Positions 44,485-53,759 of a stretch of DNA of 64,000 nt are shown here, in pieces. The stretch spans positions 300,000-363,999 of the forward strand of contig JACKAO010000004.1 of NCBI GenBank assembly GCA_020635035.1, given 5' to 3'. Below the pieces are notes generated by a model. The model was not told where the DNA came from. It ran no database searches and was given only the letters and a program-made list of their open reading frames with translations. Position 1 is the first letter of the stretch. Each line of letters starts with the position of its first letter. The position numbers and the translations under genes are program-made. The DNA comes from Calditrichia bacterium (GTDB lineage: Bacteria; Calditrichota; Calditrichia; Calditrichales; J004).

Positions 44485-45731
44485 CTTCGTGCTGCAGCTG
44501 TTTCTTTGATTTTTTTAGCAAGCCCCGGATGCTTTGCTAAAACCATCTCAAATACTTCTCTTTTTAATACATATACATCAGAATAAGTAATCGATTGAAC
44601 ATTGGCATTGCGCGGTTTATTGTTCAGTAAGGCGAGTTCACCAAAAAAATCACCATCTTTGATCAGAAATTGTTTTTCGGGATCTTCATTTTTGTAGACT
44701 TTTAAACGACCCTTAATTACCAGGTACATTTCCTGACCTTCATCACCTTCATGAATGATTATATCTCCGGGCGTATAGATTGCCGGTTTTAAATGCTGGG
44801 CGATGTCATCTAAAAAGGCATTGTTTGTCTCTTTAAATAAGGGGATACGATCGATGATTCGGCGTTTCAAATGCATCTCAACTTCGCGTTTTAGACCGGA
44901 TGGTAAATTATTCAGGAAATAAAGTTCGTCATAACCAAGTCTTTTTTTCCAAAGATATGCATAATAGTCGCGAATCCGGTTTTGCAAACCCATCGGCAAT
45001 TCACGGTAACGTACAAAAGCTTTCAGATTATCCATATTTTTCTGGAAAGCAACTTTTGCAGGATCACGTTTAGATAAAATGTTGGCAATATTACCAATAA
45101 CATAACCATAGATACCAACACCAAACAGCATTACCAGCATCGAATAAGCCGTTTCTGCATTATTAATTGGTACGATATCGCCATAACCAACGGTAGTTAA
45201 AGTAACAACACTCCAGTATAAGGAACGAATGTAAAGTGTCAGGTTGTCTGAAATTCCTGCATAGGTGTGCAGTGAAAGCCATCCACAGGACATCCAGTGT
45301 GTAATAATCATGATCCAGAAAGCAAAAAAAGCCAGACGCTGGTAATCAGAAAAACGAATAGCCTTTTTGTTCCAAAAGGATTGATATTGTCCTATCCGGA
45401 TAATTTTTATCAGTTGGATTAATCCAAAAGTTGATGTATCACTTAGTAAGCCGAAAGGAATTGTAGCAATAAGATCAATTGTTAAAAGAAAAATATTATG
45501 TTCCTGGTCCAGAACTTCTGCTTTATCCGGAAATTTCATCCTGTATTTATATTCACGCAGGTTGTTCAGAAAATCAGCAAAAAATACAATAGTTGCTGAA
45601 ATATAAATAACAAATACAACATGCTGGTCAATATTCAGAACGAGATTCAGCGGTAGTTCGAATGCAATTACAGCCATAGCAAGGCTGCTGAGACCATGTA
45701 ATGTGAGTGTTAAGCTTCTTGTTATTTTCAT
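44481..45731 (-). CDS. Cyclic-nucleotide-gated K+ channel-like protein (SthK-type)
   Basis: A 416-residue six-helix channel. S1-S4 lie in about 10-170 (HVVFVIYISATIVFFADFL; IFLLTIDLIATIPFG; S4 IQLIKIIRIGQY has few basic residues), the pore is TTVGYGDIVP and S6 AYSMLVMLFGVGIYGYVIG. A CNG/HCN-like C-linker (KNMDNLKAFVRYRELPMGLQ) leads to a cyclic-nucleotide domain with GELALLNNKPRNANV, where the usual Thr/Ser after Arg is Asn. ATG at 45731 is used; a TTG 81 bases upstream (45812) would add a hydrophobic N-terminus. Confidence 0.83.
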   Translation of the reverse strand: MKITRSLTLTLHGLSSLAMAVIAFELPLNLVLNIDQHVVFVIYISATIVFFADFLNNLREYKYRMKFPDKAEVLDQEHNIFLLTIDLIATIPFGLLSDTSTFGLIQLIKIIRIGQYQSFWNKKAIRFSDYQRLAFFAFWIMIITHWMSCGWLSLHTYAGISDNLTLYIRSLYWSVVTLTTVGYGDIVPINNAETAYSMLVMLFGVGIYGYVIGNIANILSKRDPAKVAFQKNMDNLKAFVRYRELPMGLQNRIRDYYAYLWKKRLGYDELYFLNNLPSGLKREVEMHLKRRIIDRIPLFKETNNAFLDDIAQHLKPAIYTPGDIIIHEGDEGQEMYLVIKGRLKVYKNEDPEKQFLIKDGDFFGELALLNNKPRNANVQSITYSDVYVLKREVFEMVLAKHPGLAKKIKETAAARS

Positions 45732-45845
45732 AAAAACTTTTTCTGGGTTGCGAAAGAACCATGCTAAATTTAAGAATAACAATAATATATGTGTAAAATA
45801 TACATACCACAAACCATAAATTTAAGCTAATAACAAAAAAAATAT

Positions 45846-45876
45846 TTTGATATTTGATTTCTAAAAACTATATTTA
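45846..45876 (+). promoter_or_regulatory. Bacteroidota-type promoter of the tetR-efflux operon
   Basis: TTTG (45846-45849) is followed after 19 bases by TATATTTA (45869-45876), a 7-of-8 match to TAnnTTTG. The -7 element overlaps the left end of the palindromic operator (45872-45891), so a bound repressor would block it. Confidence 0.5.
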
Positions 45877-45891
45877 ACCAATTGGTTAAAT
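45872..45891. promoter_or_regulatory. Candidate TetR-family operator, 20-bp perfect palindrome
   Basis: ATTTAACCAATTGGTTAAAT reads the same on both strands and lies 24 bases before the tetR start and on top of the predicted -7 element. Its length and centre are typical of TetR-dimer sites. It is expected to mediate autorepression of the regulator and co-transcribed efflux genes and may also affect the divergent channel gene. Confidence 0.7.
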
Positions 45892-45915
45892 TATATAGTT
45901 AATCCGGATGGATAA

Positions 45916-46524
45916 ATGAGCACGGAAGAAAAAATTTTACAGGCTGCAATGGATATATTTCTTGAAAAAGGATTGCATGGAACAAAAATGCAGGAAATAG
46001 CAGACAAAGCAGAGATTAATAAAGCGATGCTTCATTATTATTTTCGAAGTAAGGAAAAACTTTATGCGCATGTTTTCGAGATAGTTTTTAAACATGTTTT
46101 TGAAGAGTTGCATCAGATCTTTACATCCGAAGAATCGTTCGAAACGCAAGTACACACGTTTGTGAATAAATACATTGACCTGATAAAAAACAATCCGCGT
46201 ATTCCACTGTTTATTATTCGCGAACTTGGCCAGGGCGGTGAAGTAGCTGCAAATACCTTTAAAAATGCAATTGCTGCGGAAAATTATATGTTGCCACATA
46301 GCTTTATAGTTGCCGCAAAGAACGCTGTAGAAACAAAGCAAATCAAGCCTGTCGATCCCAGGCATCTGCTTATCACACTTTTAGGATCCTGTGTTTTCTT
46401 TTTTATTGCCGAACCAATGATAAGTGTTTTTTTAAACAATGATCCTTCTTTTAACAGGGAAATGTTTATCAATCAAAGAAAAAATGAAATTATTAACGTT
46501 TTATTAAATGGGATTAAACCTTAG
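45916..46524 (+). CDS. TetR/AcrR-family transcriptional regulator
   Basis: A 202-residue repressor: ILQAAMDIFLEKGLHGTKMQEIADKAEINKAMLHYYFRSKEKLY is a complete TetR HTH; the C-terminal ~150 residues form the ligand-binding part, with a hydrophobic helix typical of efflux regulators. It begins the TolC-adaptor-ABC operon (9 bases before tolC) and is preceded by a perfect palindrome, so it very probably controls it in response to a drug, lipid or metabolite. Confidence 0.9.
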   Translation: MSTEEKILQAAMDIFLEKGLHGTKMQEIADKAEINKAMLHYYFRSKEKLYAHVFEIVFKHVFEELHQIFTSEESFETQVHTFVNKYIDLIKNNPRIPLFIIRELGQGGEVAANTFKNAIAAENYMLPHSFIVAAKNAVETKQIKPVDPRHLLITLLGSCVFFFIAEPMISVFLNNDPSFNREMFINQRKNEIINVLLNGIKP

Positions 46525-46532
46525 GAAAGCTT

Positions 46533-47819
46533 ATGAGAATTATTAAGATTCTATCTATGTTATTCCTTGTGGTGAATGTTGCTCAGCCACAATCACTCAA
46601 TGAAGCCATTCAATTGGCTCTGGACAATAACAATATAATTAAGGCGGTACAAGATGAAAGTGCAGCGGCGCGGCAGGAGTGGGATGCATTAAAAAAAGAT
46701 GCGCTTCCATCAGTTTCTTTTGATGCTTCTTACAGACATGTTACTGATGTGGCGACCATCAATTTCCCGGCAACGCCTATTAGTCCTGCCCGCGATATAT
46801 CATTAGGTGTTTATGATACGTACGAAAGCAGCATAAACGCTAAGTATATTTTATTCAGTGGATTTGCCGAAACAGAAGCACAACGGGTTAAAGAATTTGA
46901 ATATAAAATTTCAAAAACAGATCAACTGCAAACAGAAAAGGATATTGCTTATAATACCATTGAGGCTTACCGAAACGTGCAGTTTTTTATACTGAATATT
47001 AAAACATTAAATGATGCTCTAAAAAGAAATGATGTGCAGGCGGGCCGGGTTAAATCTTTGTTGAATAATGGAATGGCATTAGCCTTAGATACATTATCCC
47101 TTTCACTGGCACGAACAAATATTAAACAGCAATTAATACGCAGTGCCACCATTTTAGATAACTGGCGGCAGATACTTAAATCTTTAACAGGGGCTGATAT
47201 CAAACCGCAGGAATCTGCAGAAAATGTGAATCCGCATTACGCAGACTATAGCTTTGAAGCACAAAATTCGTTTCAATCATTAAAATTTCGTCAGGACATG
47301 CTTGCGTCAGTGGAGTCGCTGAAAAAATCAGAGTTCTATCCTAAAGTGTTTATTGGCGCTTCCTTGAAATATGGTAAACCGGGTGTTGATTTTATAAATA
47401 ATGAATGGATGGCATACGGTGTTTGGAATGTTGGCTTATCCTGGGATTTATGGAGCTGGGGTGCTGACCAGGCGCGTGTAGATGCTGTTAAATTACAGAG
47501 AAGTGCTCTAAAATATCGTGAACAATCTTTAAAAGATCAGCTGGATCTGAAGTACAATAAAGCAGAAAGAGACTATAAATCATTAAACGAACAATATGTA
47601 GTGGCTAAAAAAGCTGTTAGAGTGGCCAGCGAAAAAATGCGCATTATTGAAATAAATGCTGAAAAAGGCCAACTGTCTGTCAGCGATTTTAATGATGCCA
47701 ATCTGGAATTGTCACAAGCCGAGTTAAACCAACAGCAGAGTCTGATTATGCTAAATCTTAAAGCAAATGAAATTGATTATTTAAGTGGACAACCTATTTC
47801 AAACTGGAGTATAAACTAA
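46533..47819 (+). CDS. TolC-family outer-membrane efflux protein
   Basis: A 428-residue protein with signal peptide (MRIIKILSMLFLVVNVAQPQ) and the duplicated TolC architecture: LNEAIQLALDNNNIIKAVQDE opening each half, ALPSVSFDASY, YESSINAKYILFSGF, and the second-half LSWDLWSWG followed by a long helix. It forms the outer-membrane duct for the ABC pump. Its stop codon shares one base with the next ATG (TAATG). Confidence 0.87.
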   Translation: MRIIKILSMLFLVVNVAQPQSLNEAIQLALDNNNIIKAVQDESAAARQEWDALKKDALPSVSFDASYRHVTDVATINFPATPISPARDISLGVYDTYESSINAKYILFSGFAETEAQRVKEFEYKISKTDQLQTEKDIAYNTIEAYRNVQFFILNIKTLNDALKRNDVQAGRVKSLLNNGMALALDTLSLSLARTNIKQQLIRSATILDNWRQILKSLTGADIKPQESAENVNPHYADYSFEAQNSFQSLKFRQDMLASVESLKKSEFYPKVFIGASLKYGKPGVDFINNEWMAYGVWNVGLSWDLWSWGADQARVDAVKLQRSALKYREQSLKDQLDLKYNKAERDYKSLNEQYVVAKKAVRVASEKMRIIEINAEKGQLSVSDFNDANLELSQAELNQQQSLIMLNLKANEIDYLSGQPISNWSIN

Positions 47820-48703
47820 TGAAAAATTTAATCATCTTTATTGTAGGCATTGTGTTAGCCGGTTGTTCGGATAATAATGAAAATGCCTTTAAATTTAACG
47901 GTCGGCTGGAAGTTGATATAATAAAAGTGGCAGCAAAAACAAATGGTGAGATTGACTCGCTGTTTGCAGATGAAGGCGATCGTGTTATTGCAAACCAGGA
48001 CTTGGCAGTAATTGAGAAGGACCGTTTACATATCCAGGAACAACAGCAAACTGCACAACTCGGAGAATTGGAAGCCAATGTTAGAAGCATGCAGGCGCAG
48101 GTAAAGCAATTAAACGCCCAGCTAAAATTGAATGAAGATTTAATTATAAAAACTAAAGATCTTGTTAGCAATGGAGCAGCAACAACACAGAAACTGGATG
48201 AGCTAACAACGCAAAATGAAGTTTTAAAATCGCAGATAGAATCGGTTAAAGCCAGTATTGACGCCATGTCTGATAAACGGGCACAAATTAATGCCGCGAT
48301 TAACCTTACTAAGCTAAACCTTAACGATAGTCGAATTGTCGCACCCGTAAACGGAATCATTCTTAATCGTTACCGCAATCTTAAAGAGCTAGTTGGTCCG
48401 GGGTCGGTTATGTTTGATGTAGCCGATTTAGACGAAATGGATGCTACAATCTATGTGCCGTTGGCAGATTTAAATCGGGTAAAATTAGGGCAATCGGTCT
48501 CTGTCCAGGTCGATGGGATATCTGAAGACCTGAATGGTACAGTTAAATGGATTTCCAGTGAAGCAGAATTTACACCAAAAACTATTTTAACGGATGAAAC
48601 ACGCACCAGCCTGGTGTATGCTGTAAAAATCAGGATAGACAACAAAGACGGTCGTTTGAAGATTGGAATGCCGGTGGACGTAATTATCGGGCAGGATAGC
48701 TGA
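47819..48703 (+). CDS. HlyD/YbhG-like periplasmic adaptor lipoprotein
   Basis: A 294-residue membrane-fusion protein with a lipoprotein signal (IFIVGIVLAGCSD, Cys 16). It has the biotinyl-lipoyl half motif GEIDSLFADEGDRVIANQDLAVIE, a long alpha-hairpin (about 70-160), the return half DSRIVAPVNGIIL and a beta-barrel LADLNRVKLGQSVSVQVDG. It resembles YbhG/YhiI, which bridge ABC-2 exporters to TolC. Confidence 0.88.
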   Translation: MKNLIIFIVGIVLAGCSDNNENAFKFNGRLEVDIIKVAAKTNGEIDSLFADEGDRVIANQDLAVIEKDRLHIQEQQQTAQLGELEANVRSMQAQVKQLNAQLKLNEDLIIKTKDLVSNGAATTQKLDELTTQNEVLKSQIESVKASIDAMSDKRAQINAAINLTKLNLNDSRIVAPVNGIILNRYRNLKELVGPGSVMFDVADLDEMDATIYVPLADLNRVKLGQSVSVQVDGISEDLNGTVKWISSEAEFTPKTILTDETRTSLVYAVKIRIDNKDGRLKIGMPVDVIIGQDS

Positions 48704-48704
48704 T

Positions 48705-49631
48705 ATGATTCCTATAAAGGTAGAAAATATCCATAAAAATTATGGTGAAATAAAAGCCTTAAAGGGGGTTGGTTTTCAGGTAAATGAAGGTGAAATCTTT
48801 GGTTTGATCGGACCTGACGGGGCTGGCAAAACAACGCTGATGCGCATGATTGTATCGTTACTTTTTCCTGATGAAGGCAATATCCTTTTTATGGACAGGG
48901 ATGTGGTTAGCAATAATGCTTTTGTCCGCAGCCATGTCGGGTATATGCCGCAGCGTTTCAGTTTATACCAGGATTTAAGCGTTGAAGAAAACCTGTTGTT
49001 CTTCGGTGATCTGTTCAATGTTCCCAAAGAAAAGCAGCATCAGCGGCTGGAACGGTTATATAATTTTTCAAGACTGGGACCTTTTAAAAAACGGTTTGCC
49101 GGTGCGCTTTCGGGCGGGATGAAGCAAAAGCTGGCGCTATCTTGTATGCTGATGCACGAACCGGAAATAATGATTCTCGATGAACCAACTTTTGGTGTCG
49201 ATCCGGTTTCCCGGCTTGAATTCTGGAACATTCTCGGTACCCTGCGCGATCAGGGCATTACACAGGTTATCACTACACCATATATGGATGAAGCAGCACG
49301 TTGCGACAGAATTGCACTTATTTATGCAGGCAATATTCTGGCACTGGATGCTCCCGATAAAATTATTGCTGATTTTCCTTATAACATTTATAAAATCGCT
49401 TCAGAAGTCCCGCATATTTTGTTTAATAATTTAAAATCAGTTATGGAAGAAAAAGATATCCAGTTGTTTGCAGACGGCGTTCATGTAATTGATCGTAATA
49501 AAATGGGGATCAATGAAATGCGCAATTTCCTTAAAGCATATCTGAAAGATGATGAAGAGCCTGCACAGTCCAATGCAAATCTTGAAAATATTTTTCTTGA
49601 TTTGATGCACGAACAGAAGGAGCAGGTATGA
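48705..49631 (+). CDS. ABC exporter ATPase 1 (degenerate H-loop)
   Basis: A 308-residue ATPase: Walker A GPDGAGKTTLMRMIV, Q-loop MPQRFSLYQDLS, signature ALSGGMKQKLALS (canonical), Walker B IMILDEPTFGVDP, but the H-loop region reads TTPYMDEAARCDR, with Pro where the switch His is expected. With the following ATPase it corresponds to the two halves of YbhF/RbbA, which are fused there. Overlaps the next gene by 4 bases. Confidence 0.9.
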   Translation: MIPIKVENIHKNYGEIKALKGVGFQVNEGEIFGLIGPDGAGKTTLMRMIVSLLFPDEGNILFMDRDVVSNNAFVRSHVGYMPQRFSLYQDLSVEENLLFFGDLFNVPKEKQHQRLERLYNFSRLGPFKKRFAGALSGGMKQKLALSCMLMHEPEIMILDEPTFGVDPVSRLEFWNILGTLRDQGITQVITTPYMDEAARCDRIALIYAGNILALDAPDKIIADFPYNIYKIASEVPHILFNNLKSVMEEKDIQLFADGVHVIDRNKMGINEMRNFLKAYLKDDEEPAQSNANLENIFLDLMHEQKEQV

Positions 49632-50374
49632 GAAGCAACGGTTACGCAGTTGAAGTTGAAAATCTGACAAGAATTTTTGGGGACTTCAAAGCAGTAAATG
49701 ATATTTCGTTCCAGGTTGAAAAGGGTGAAATATTTGGATTCCTGGGGGCAAACGGTGCCGGTAAGACAACCACAATCAGGATGCTTTGCGGTTTGTTACT
49801 GCCATCATCGGGACAAGCAACTGTTGCGGGGTTTGATATTTATAAAGAATATGAAAAAATAAAACAGCACATTGGCTATATGAGTCAAAAATTCTCCCTG
49901 TATGAAGATTTAACAGTACGTGAAAATATTGAATTTTATGGTGGTGTTTACGGATTGTCACGTAAAGAAATATCTGATCGTACTAAAGAGCTTTTGGATT
50001 ACTTAAATCTCAATCAACAGGCCGACCACCTGACAAAATCTCTGCCTGTTGGCTGGAAACAGCGCCTGGCTTTGAGTACTGCCTTACTTCATAATCCGCC
50101 AATCATTTTTCTTGATGAACCAACAAGTGGTGTGGATCCTGTCTCGCGAAGAAATTTCTGGTTATTGATTTATGAGTTAGTGGAACAGGGAAAAACAGTT
50201 TTTGTTACGACGCATTTTATGGATGAAGCAGAATACTGTCATCGTTTGAGTATTATGAAGGACGGCAGAATAGAAGCGATGGGAAAGCCACGCGAACTTA
50301 AAATAAAATATTCAGCGGATAACCTGAATGATGTATTCTTGAAAGCAGTGCAGGGCGGAGCAGCGAATGAATAA
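49628..50374 (+). CDS. ABC exporter ATPase 2 (degenerate signature motif)
   Basis: A 248-residue ATPase: Walker A GANGAGKTTTIRMLCG, Q-loop MSQKFSLYEDLT, Walker B IIFLDEPTSGVDP and a canonical H-loop TTHFMDEAEYC. The signature is SLPVGWKQRLALS, where LSGGQ is expected. Its defects complement those of ATPase 1, as in YbhF-type exporters. It overlaps both neighbours (4 and 8 bases), implying coupled translation and a heterodimer. Confidence 0.9.
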   Translation: MRSNGYAVEVENLTRIFGDFKAVNDISFQVEKGEIFGFLGANGAGKTTTIRMLCGLLLPSSGQATVAGFDIYKEYEKIKQHIGYMSQKFSLYEDLTVRENIEFYGGVYGLSRKEISDRTKELLDYLNLNQQADHLTKSLPVGWKQRLALSTALLHNPPIIFLDEPTSGVDPVSRRNFWLLIYELVEQGKTVFVTTHFMDEAEYCHRLSIMKDGRIEAMGKPRELKIKYSADNLNDVFLKAVQGGAANE

Positions 50375-51470
50375 GACATTAAGCAGTATCATAAAAAAAG
50401 AATTCCGGCATATTTTGCGGGATAAACAGACACTTATTATCATTTTTCTGATGCCGGTAATGATGCTTATCCTTTTTGGTTATGCCATTAATCTTGAAAT
50501 GCAGAATATTAAAACTGCCATCGTGGATAATTCTAAAACACCGCAGAGCCGTGACTTTATTGAAAAGATAATCTCAGTTAATTTTTTCCGCATAGTCAGT
50601 GTTGATCCAGATTATAATAATCTGGAGTCATTGTTCCAGATGCGCCAGGCGAATTGTATTGTGGTGATTCCGTATGATTTCGCACGAAAACTGGACCATC
50701 AACCCCAGACTAAAGTACAGTTGCTGATTGATGCCAGCGATCCCAATGCTGCAAACTACATCAACAATTATCTGAATATGGTTGCCAATCTATATAATTT
50801 GGATCACAACGATTTTGTCATTCAGCCGTTAAGTGTTGAACCGCGATTGCTTTATAATCCGGATATGAAGTCAGCTTATTTCTTTGTCCCGGGGTTGATA
50901 GCGGTTATCATCCTATTGATATGTGCACTTCTTACAAGTATCGCGATCGTTCGTGAAAAGGAAAACGGCACTCTGGAGCAGATCCTGGTCAGTCCTGTAA
51001 AGCCCATCCATATTATTATTGGTAAAGTACTTCCGTACATGATGATCGGTTTCCTGATGGGATTGATGATCCTGGTTATCGGGCATTTCTGGTTTGGTGT
51101 ACCTGTTGCGGGATCGGTTGTACTCCTAAACCTGATGATGATTTTGTATGTTGTTACCGGGCTGAGTTTTGGGCTGCTGATCTCCACAATTACAAAAAGT
51201 CAGCAGATTGCCATGATGGCAACACTGGTCGTAACAATTTTACCAACAATAATGCTGAGTGGATTTATTTTCCCGATAGCCAGTATGCCGCTGCCTTTGC
51301 AATTTGTTTCAAGGCTGATTCCGGCGACGCATTTTTTGGAAATTATCCGTTCGATAATGTTAAAAGGCGTGGGAATTTCAGAATTGTATAAACAGGCAGG
51401 AGCACTGGCGCTTATCTCACTTGTCTTACTTGGGGTAAGTATGAAAAAATTCAGTACACATCTCGAGTAA
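50367..51470 (+). CDS. ABC-2 exporter permease 1 (YbhS-like)
   Basis: A 367-residue permease: N-terminal helix after SIIKKEFRHILRDKQTLIIIF, a ~130-residue periplasmic domain (AIVDNSKTPQSRDFI to IEPLS-like region), then five helices with the ABC2_membrane motif IVREKENGTLEQILVSPVKP and the C-terminal SRLIPATHFLEIIRSIMLKG. It pairs with the next permease to form the membrane pore. Confidence 0.9.
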   Translation: MNKTLSSIIKKEFRHILRDKQTLIIIFLMPVMMLILFGYAINLEMQNIKTAIVDNSKTPQSRDFIEKIISVNFFRIVSVDPDYNNLESLFQMRQANCIVVIPYDFARKLDHQPQTKVQLLIDASDPNAANYINNYLNMVANLYNLDHNDFVIQPLSVEPRLLYNPDMKSAYFFVPGLIAVIILLICALLTSIAIVREKENGTLEQILVSPVKPIHIIIGKVLPYMMIGFLMGLMILVIGHFWFGVPVAGSVVLLNLMMILYVVTGLSFGLLISTITKSQQIAMMATLVVTILPTIMLSGFIFPIASMPLPLQFVSRLIPATHFLEIIRSIMLKGVGISELYKQAGALALISLVLLGVSMKKFSTHLE

Positions 51471-51531
51471 AGAGCGGGAATTACAAATTGTTCAACTAAC
51501 AAATTTTGAGATAAAATAAGAAAGAATAAAA

Positions 51532-52656
51532 ATGCATCGTGTATTATATCTTGTTCAAAAAGAATTCCGGCAGATACTTCGGGAGAAAGCATTTATAGGA
51601 ATTATCTTTGTTATGCCTTTTATACAGATTGTTGTGCTTGGTTTTGCCATAACAACCGATGTAAAAAATGTTACGCTGGGTGTTGTGGATTATGATAAAA
51701 GCAGCGCCAGCCGCAGGATTATTGATGCATTTGATAAAACCAGCTCTTTTATCTACATGTACAATCTTGAATCTGAAAAAGCTGCTCAAAAAAAACTGGA
51801 TGAAGGATTGATCAAAGTTGCCATAATAATTCCTGAAAATTTTGAGCGTGATTTAAGATCAGCACATGCCCCGGTCGTTCAGGCATTGATAGACGGTGTG
51901 GACGGGAATTCTGCAGGTGTGGCTACAGCGTATGTAAGCCAGATCGCACGCAAATTGCAAATAGAATGGCTCCAGGATGCCGGCGTGGCACCGCAAGTTT
52001 TAAGCAAGATGCATTTAACGCAGATTGAACCACGCATGCTATACAACGCCAGTCTTGAAAGCAAAAATAATATAATTCCCGGGATTATTGCTGTCCTGCT
52101 GACCATGATTACTGCCTTTCTAACCGGCATGAGTATTGTCCGCGAAAAAGAAATCGGGACACTTGAGCAACTGATGGTAACACCTATCAAAAACTACGAA
52201 CTGATCCTTGGAAAAATAATACCTTTTATCATTGTTGCTTTTCTTTTAATGCTGGTAGGTATTCTTGCCGGGGGCTTAATTTTTGGAATATGGGTTAAGG
52301 GCAGCATTGTTTTGCTGTTTGCCCTTAGTATCCTGTTTAGCTTAAGCACTCTGGGATTGGGCATTTTCGCATCGACTGTATCCAAAACCCAGCAGCAGGC
52401 AATGTTTATTGCCTGGTTTTTTGCCATCTTTGCAATTCTTCTTTCAGGATTTTTTATTCCGATACAGAATATGCCGGATTGGGTCCAGGTGGTGACCTAT
52501 CTTAATCCGCTCAGGTACTTTATTGTGATAATCCGTGAAATTTATTTAAAAGGCACACCCCTTGTTTATCTTTTAAATGAAACACTGGCAATGGGGATAT
52601 TCGGACTGGTGACATTTACCCTGGCATCACTCAGGTTTCATAAAAGACTAAGTTAG
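51532..52656 (+). CDS. ABC-2 exporter permease 2 (YbhR-like)
   Basis: A 374-residue paralogue of permease 1 with the same layout: LVQKEFRQILREKAFIGIIF, a periplasmic domain (GVVDYDKSSASRRIID), IVREKEIGTLEQLMVTPIKN and VTYLNPLRYFIVIIREIYLKG. It follows permease 1 after 61 bases, a longer gap than elsewhere in the operon; it is the last gene and faces yitT. Confidence 0.9.
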   Translation: MHRVLYLVQKEFRQILREKAFIGIIFVMPFIQIVVLGFAITTDVKNVTLGVVDYDKSSASRRIIDAFDKTSSFIYMYNLESEKAAQKKLDEGLIKVAIIIPENFERDLRSAHAPVVQALIDGVDGNSAGVATAYVSQIARKLQIEWLQDAGVAPQVLSKMHLTQIEPRMLYNASLESKNNIIPGIIAVLLTMITAFLTGMSIVREKEIGTLEQLMVTPIKNYELILGKIIPFIIVAFLLMLVGILAGGLIFGIWVKGSIVLLFALSILFSLSTLGLGIFASTVSKTQQQAMFIAWFFAIFAILLSGFFIPIQNMPDWVQVVTYLNPLRYFIVIIREIYLKGTPLVYLLNETLAMGIFGLVTFTLASLRFHKRLS

Positions 52657-52676
52657 TGCATTTTTTTTGGAAGGTT

Positions 52677-53597
52677 TTAGATTCTGCGTTTAAAACCTTC
52701 ACCTAAAACTTCATGAACGGTGCTTATTACCACAAAAGCCTTTGGGTCAATGCTGCGGATAAGTTCTTCTAGTAGTGTAAGTTCCCTTCGTGTAATGATG
52801 GTCATGATAATGTCACGTTCACTATTCAGGTAAAGACCACGGCCATTCAATGCTGTTGCCCCGCGGCTTAGTTTATGCATGATAGCATCTGCAATTTCCT
52901 TGCTTTTGTCGGAAATGATCATGGCTGACCGTGCATAATCAAAACCATCGAGAAAAATATCAACAATTCTTGAGATAATAAAAGTCAACAACAACGCGTA
53001 AAAAGCCAGAGAAATGGGTGGCCTGAAATGCGAAAGCTGCTTTTGGTAAATGATAAGTGTGGCAAAAAGAATTATTAATATATTCATAACCATGATGGCA
53101 TTTCCGGGCTTGTAACCATAACGTTTTTGCAGAATGGCTGCCACAACATCGGCACCGCCTGTGGTACCTTTATGTTTTAATACAAATGCCATGCCTACTC
53201 CTAAAAGTACAGCACCAATTACAATAAGAAATAAAAAATCATTTTGCTGAAGGTCAACTATTGCTTCACTTTTATTGAGTGCAAGAAATGTTAATCCCGG
53301 CACATCGCCATGGAATAAATCAATAGAGAAGGCACTGATTGTAAAACCAAAAATAGTTCTGATTGCAAAGCCCCAGCCCAACTCTTTTACACCCCAGATA
53401 AATAACGGGATATTCATGATCCACAACATAAGACCCACCGGAATACTTTCATCACTTAAAAAATGTAACGCCATGGCAATGCCTGACACGCCCCCCGGTA
53501 CTACACGTGTATCAATCATAAATACACCGATGGAGAGTCCCATGATTAAAGCCCCGAAAGCGATCATCAGGTAATCTTTAATAATTCTCTTTTTCAT
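52677..53597 (-). CDS. YitT-family membrane protein (DUF161/DUF2179)
   Basis: A 306-residue protein with five to six membrane helices containing FMIDTRVVPGGVSGIAMAL and HKGTTGGADVVAAILQKRYG, the two YitT_membrane signatures, followed by the C-terminal DUF2179 domain (SRGATALNGRGLYLNSERDIIMTIITRRE ... VVISTVHEVLGEGF). The function is unknown. ATG at 53597 has GAAGGA at good spacing; a longer in-frame start exists. Confidence 0.88.
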   Translation of the reverse strand: MKKRIIKDYLMIAFGALIMGLSIGVFMIDTRVVPGGVSGIAMALHFLSDESIPVGLMLWIMNIPLFIWGVKELGWGFAIRTIFGFTISAFSIDLFHGDVPGLTFLALNKSEAIVDLQQNDFLFLIVIGAVLLGVGMAFVLKHKGTTGGADVVAAILQKRYGYKPGNAIMVMNILIILFATLIIYQKQLSHFRPPISLAFYALLLTFIISRIVDIFLDGFDYARSAMIISDKSKEIADAIMHKLSRGATALNGRGLYLNSERDIIMTIITRRELTLLEELIRSIDPKAFVVISTVHEVLGEGFKRRI

Positions 53598-53759
53598 TGT
53601 AAATCCTTCAATTAAAAGGGCTGATTTTAAACATTTCATTGCATTGTATCAAACATATTTCTGATATTAAAATCCACAAAATGGAAGCTGAAAAAGAAAA
53701 TAAGGAAAGGGTTTTTTAGGCAAATAAGGGAAGATTATTTCCAGTGTTTGTATAACATT

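Noticed and set aside
51471..51531. Imperfect hairpin AAATTGTT / AACAAATTT between the two permease genes
   Set aside because: Short, A+T rich and with a bulge; both genes belong to one functional exporter and readthrough is expected.
52670..52700. Inverted repeat GAAGGTTTTA / TAAAACCTTC at the end of yitT as a terminator
   Set aside because: The T run lies before the stem on the + strand and gives A bases after it on the - strand, so neither direction has a U tract; the left arm is also the coding end of yitT.
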